The notes under the pieces: generated by a model
The model's database searches: none
What the model was told of the DNA's origin: nothing
What the model saw: only the letters and a program-made list of their open reading frames with translations
Shown here: positions 61,551 through 64,000 of the stretch, piece after piece
How positions within the stretch are numbered: position 1 is the stretch's first letter
Layout: the number at the start of each line of letters is the position of its first letter
Assembly (NCBI RefSeq): GCF_029784155.1
Contig: NC_073691.1
Coordinates: forward strand, 63,618,839 to 63,682,838
Source: Uranotaenia lowii
Lineage: Eukaryota > Arthropoda > Insecta > Diptera > Culicidae
Length of the DNA stretch: 64,000 nucleotides
Direction: 5' to 3'
Position numbers and translations under genes: made by a program

Positions 61551-62205
61551 GTGCTTAAACATCATAGTATACATTTCGCAAAAATTCTCTCGGAATGCTT
61601 CAACAAGATTTTAGAGACAGGAACCTACCCTGAATGTCTTCCAATATTTAAATCTGAAAATACTCTCGATGTAAATAACTACCGTCCCATATCATCTCTA
61701 AGCATTTTTAGTAAGGTTTTCGAAAAGCTCTTAATAACCAGAATGAACAGCTTTCTAAACGAAAATAATGTTTCCTACAATCTACAATATGGGTTTAAAT
61801 CTGGAACAAGTACGCTTACAGCCATCGAATTGCTAGATTCTGTGATTGAAAAAATAGATGCCAAAAAAATCGTGGGTGGATTCTTTCTAGACCTTAAGAA
61901 GGCCTTCGACACTCTTAATCATGATATATTACTGAAAAAAATGGAGTGTTATGGCATAAGAGGCCTAGCCAATAATCTTATACGCAGCTACTTGGCTAAC
62001 AGGAAGCAATTTGTCATCTTAGGTGAGGCAAAGAGCTCTCAGAAAGCTTGGAAGTTGGTGTCCCACAAGGCAGCAGTATAGGACCTTTACTGTTTTTACT
62101 ATACATCAATGATCTCAGCAAATTACCGCTGCGTGGTATACCTCGTCTATTTGCTGATGATACAGCCTTATTTTATCCTGAAAACTGTCTAAATGCTGTT
62201 ATAAT
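61551..62205 (+). pseudogene. CR1/L2-like LINE reverse transcriptase, N-terminal part
   Basis: Read from VLKHHSIHFAKILSECFN: NNYRPISSLSIFSKVFEKLL, LQYGFKSGTST, FFLDLKKAFDTLNHDILL, a frameshift near 62045, [20 protein letters not shown] and [12 protein letters not shown]. The endonuclease is absent (5' truncation). The reading stops soon after the FADD box, where AT-rich inserted DNA begins. The C-terminal part reappears at about 63630. Confidence 0.85.
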
Positions 62206-63629
62206 TATAATTATGTTATATAATTATGTTATATAATTACTACAAATAACATATATTATTCCAATAAAACAGTGTAGAGGTTTTGTAGTAGATATTCCCT
62301 TTTTTGACATATTACTAGTTATAGGCCTTTTTTACATCAAAACATCAAACAATATTGGTTTTAAGCATCTTTAAACACCTTGTTTCGACCGATATTATCA
62401 GAAAAATTAAATAATCTTTAATGGTTCAAATCCCAATGATATAAATATTTCTTTTGGTTATAATTTACTGAAGATAAGATTGAGAGATTCCGTTCAAATC
62501 AAAATAAAAAAAAAAATTAGTGTCTGTCACATATTTCGCCTCTAAAAATGCCTGGATGTCTCGAATGATTTTCCAAAACTGGTTCCTCTAGGACTTCGTA
62601 CCAGCAGTACGCAAATTTTCAGCCGAAATGTCTATGCCTCCTAAAGCTGTGTTGTTACTGGAAAATTGCTCAGCACATCATATGAATGATGAGCTAAAAA
62701 GCGATTATGGTTTGATAACTGTTTTTATGCCTCCAAATGTGACTGCAGTGATTCAACCCATGGACCAGAATGTAATTCAGAACTGTAAACTAAAATATTG
62801 TCAAAAACTTTTGCTACATGTCATGGCTCGCGAAATCGATATCAGTCAAAGCTTGAAGAGCATAACGTTGAGGGATTTATGTTTCTGGATGCTCGATGCT
62901 TGGAGTGAAATAAAGCATACAGTAGTGCAGTAGTCATGGAAGAAAATTGGAATTATTTTAAATAACAAACTCGTTCACGAAGATGGTGTTCCCTTGATCC
63001 ATTTGATTGATGTAAACAACCGCGAAGAAACTTTTTTGCCACAGGACCCTGAGGAGAGAAATGCAAGTAAAGCTTTCACGGATGAAGAAATTCTGAATAT
63101 GACGCTGGATGATCAGTCAGCATTAACGAGCCTCTCAAATCATTAGAACCATTAAAAATTTCGGATGTAGCACCAGACTCAGAATCAGCGGCATCTACCC
63201 CAAATGATTCATGTGAAATTTCAAGAAACATAATTGATGTTGAAGCTGTACGTATGTTGGACAACATAGTTGATTGGGCTGATGCTTCAGATCTCTTTTT
63301 AGATGATGTCATCTTCTTGCAACGTATCAGAGAGATTGCTTGAATATGTTCTTTTATACCATTATATTTAGTAATAATTGTATTCAACATCTTTGATTAA
63401 CAAAAAACCTATTTGAAACTTGACTTTTTTGTATAAAAATCTTAATACGTCCCTAATCGATGTAATCATCCATCAGTTTTGTCACTTCAGACTGATTTCA
63501 ACCTCAAGATGTTCAACGGAAATGAAAAAAGGCGATATTTAGTATTTTTGCGTTGAATAAAAAATGATGACAAAATCGGGTGCAAAAATTAGATTAAATA
63601 TGATGTTCCACGTCATATTTTACTTAAAT
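62206..63629. mobile_element. Inserted DNA with pogo/jerky-type transposase relic
   Basis: About 1.4 kb lies between the two halves of the LINE. Ends are not clearly defined, and TIRs could not be matched with confidence. It contains the transposase relic at 62518-63343, so the simplest reading is a pogo-superfamily element nested in the LINE, possibly with loss of some LINE sequence. Confidence 0.55.
62518..63343 (+). pseudogene. pogo/Tigger/jerky-type DDE transposase, C-terminal part
   Basis: The frame reads SKNAWMSRMIFQNWFL, a stop, DFVPAVRKFSAEM, then PPKAVLLLENCSAHH and MPPNVTAVIQPMDQNVI, the classic DDE_1 layout. The Asp normally in LLLDNCSAH is Glu here, while the Asp in QPMDQ is kept. 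A second stop follows HTVVQ (62931), and a frameshift near 63125 leads to an acidic C-terminus ending FLQRIREIA at 63343. N-terminal DNA-binding domains are missing. Confidence 0.82.
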
Positions 63630-64000
63630 TTTATTTTGCTTTTGTACACTCCCGTTTATACTATTTAATAGCTGTTTGGGGCAGAGCGTCGTTGTCCCTT
63701 GTTTCTCGTCTACAAACCCTTCAAAACCGTTGTCTGAAAACCATATTCAATTTTCCTTTTCTCTATCCAACCAATATAATTTATTCTTTTGATAATTTAA
63801 ACTCTTCAAACAATAATCAAAACTTAAGATTTAATGCGGGTTTGCGATATCACAATACTCGTCAATCTCACCATTTGATGCGCAAGTTCAACAAGTTTTG
63901 GCCAACGTCGAATTTCCTTCATTGGTCCAACAAAATTCAACAGCCTTCCTGAAGAAATTAAAAACAGTTCCAACAGAAATATTTTTAAGACCAAACTTAT
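63630..64000 (+). pseudogene. CR1/L2-like LINE, C-terminal part, runs off the window
   Basis: YLIAVWGRASLSLVSRLQTL then QNRCLKTIFNFPF is the typical end region of these RTs. After a frameshift near 63925, FNSLPEEIKNSSNRNIFKTK follows to the window end. It matches in type the RT half at 61551-62205; roughly the RT region between FADD and this segment is missing. Confidence 0.75.

Overview
The window is eukaryotic nuclear DNA, most likely from a mosquito. The evidence is two full-length Tc1/mariner-like elements with the DD37E catalytic spacing known from mosquito ITm transposons, tRNA-derived SINEs, RTE-, I- and CR1/L2-like LINE remnants, many fold-back elements and short spliced insect-style genes in AT-rich DNA. 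The species cannot be named from sequence alone.

Two protein-coding genes look intact, both on the + strand. The first (4437-15403, five coding exons, 601 aa) is a monocarboxylate-transporter (SLC16) family member of the major facilitator superfamily. Its 7.8 kb second intron holds a fold-back element, a retroposed insertion and a TIR element. The second (33746-39138, three coding exons, 1740 aa) is IFT172, an intraflagellar transport complex B subunit with N-terminal WD40 repeats and a long TPR-like C-terminal part. About 100 bp upstream of its start codon are two X-box (RFX) motifs, one a perfect palindrome, as expected for a ciliary gene.

The rest is repeats. Left edge: a broken ITm transposase split by about 1.5 kb of inserted DNA, then a tandem array of roughly 130-bp units whose polarity flips. 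Downstream of the transporter (16563-24081) is a composite satellite locus: long runs of a 13-bp minisatellite enclosing seven apparently identical head-to-tail copies of a 508-bp unit, a fold-back junction, and a near-perfect 265-bp-arm palindrome made from a variant copy. A diverged relative of the first half of the 508-bp unit lies at about 42990-43255, inside an I-like LINE. The two versions keep base-paired hairpins although the stem sequences differ, which is the pattern of a structured RNA. I rate this the best candidate for something undescribed.

Between 24 and 33 kb are a decayed RTE-like LINE, a MITE, a short retroposed insertion and a SINE with a perfect target duplication. From 39.4 kb to the right end come the I-like LINE, a fold-back element, two ITmDD37E copies, RTE scraps, a 37-bp tandem array interrupted by a tRNA-like insertion, a tRNA-Arg-like relic, a degenerate array of about 145-bp units interrupted by a TIR element, and a CR1/L2-like LINE with a pogo/jerky-type transposase relic nested in it. 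No CRISPR array, rRNA gene or convincing functional tRNA was seen.
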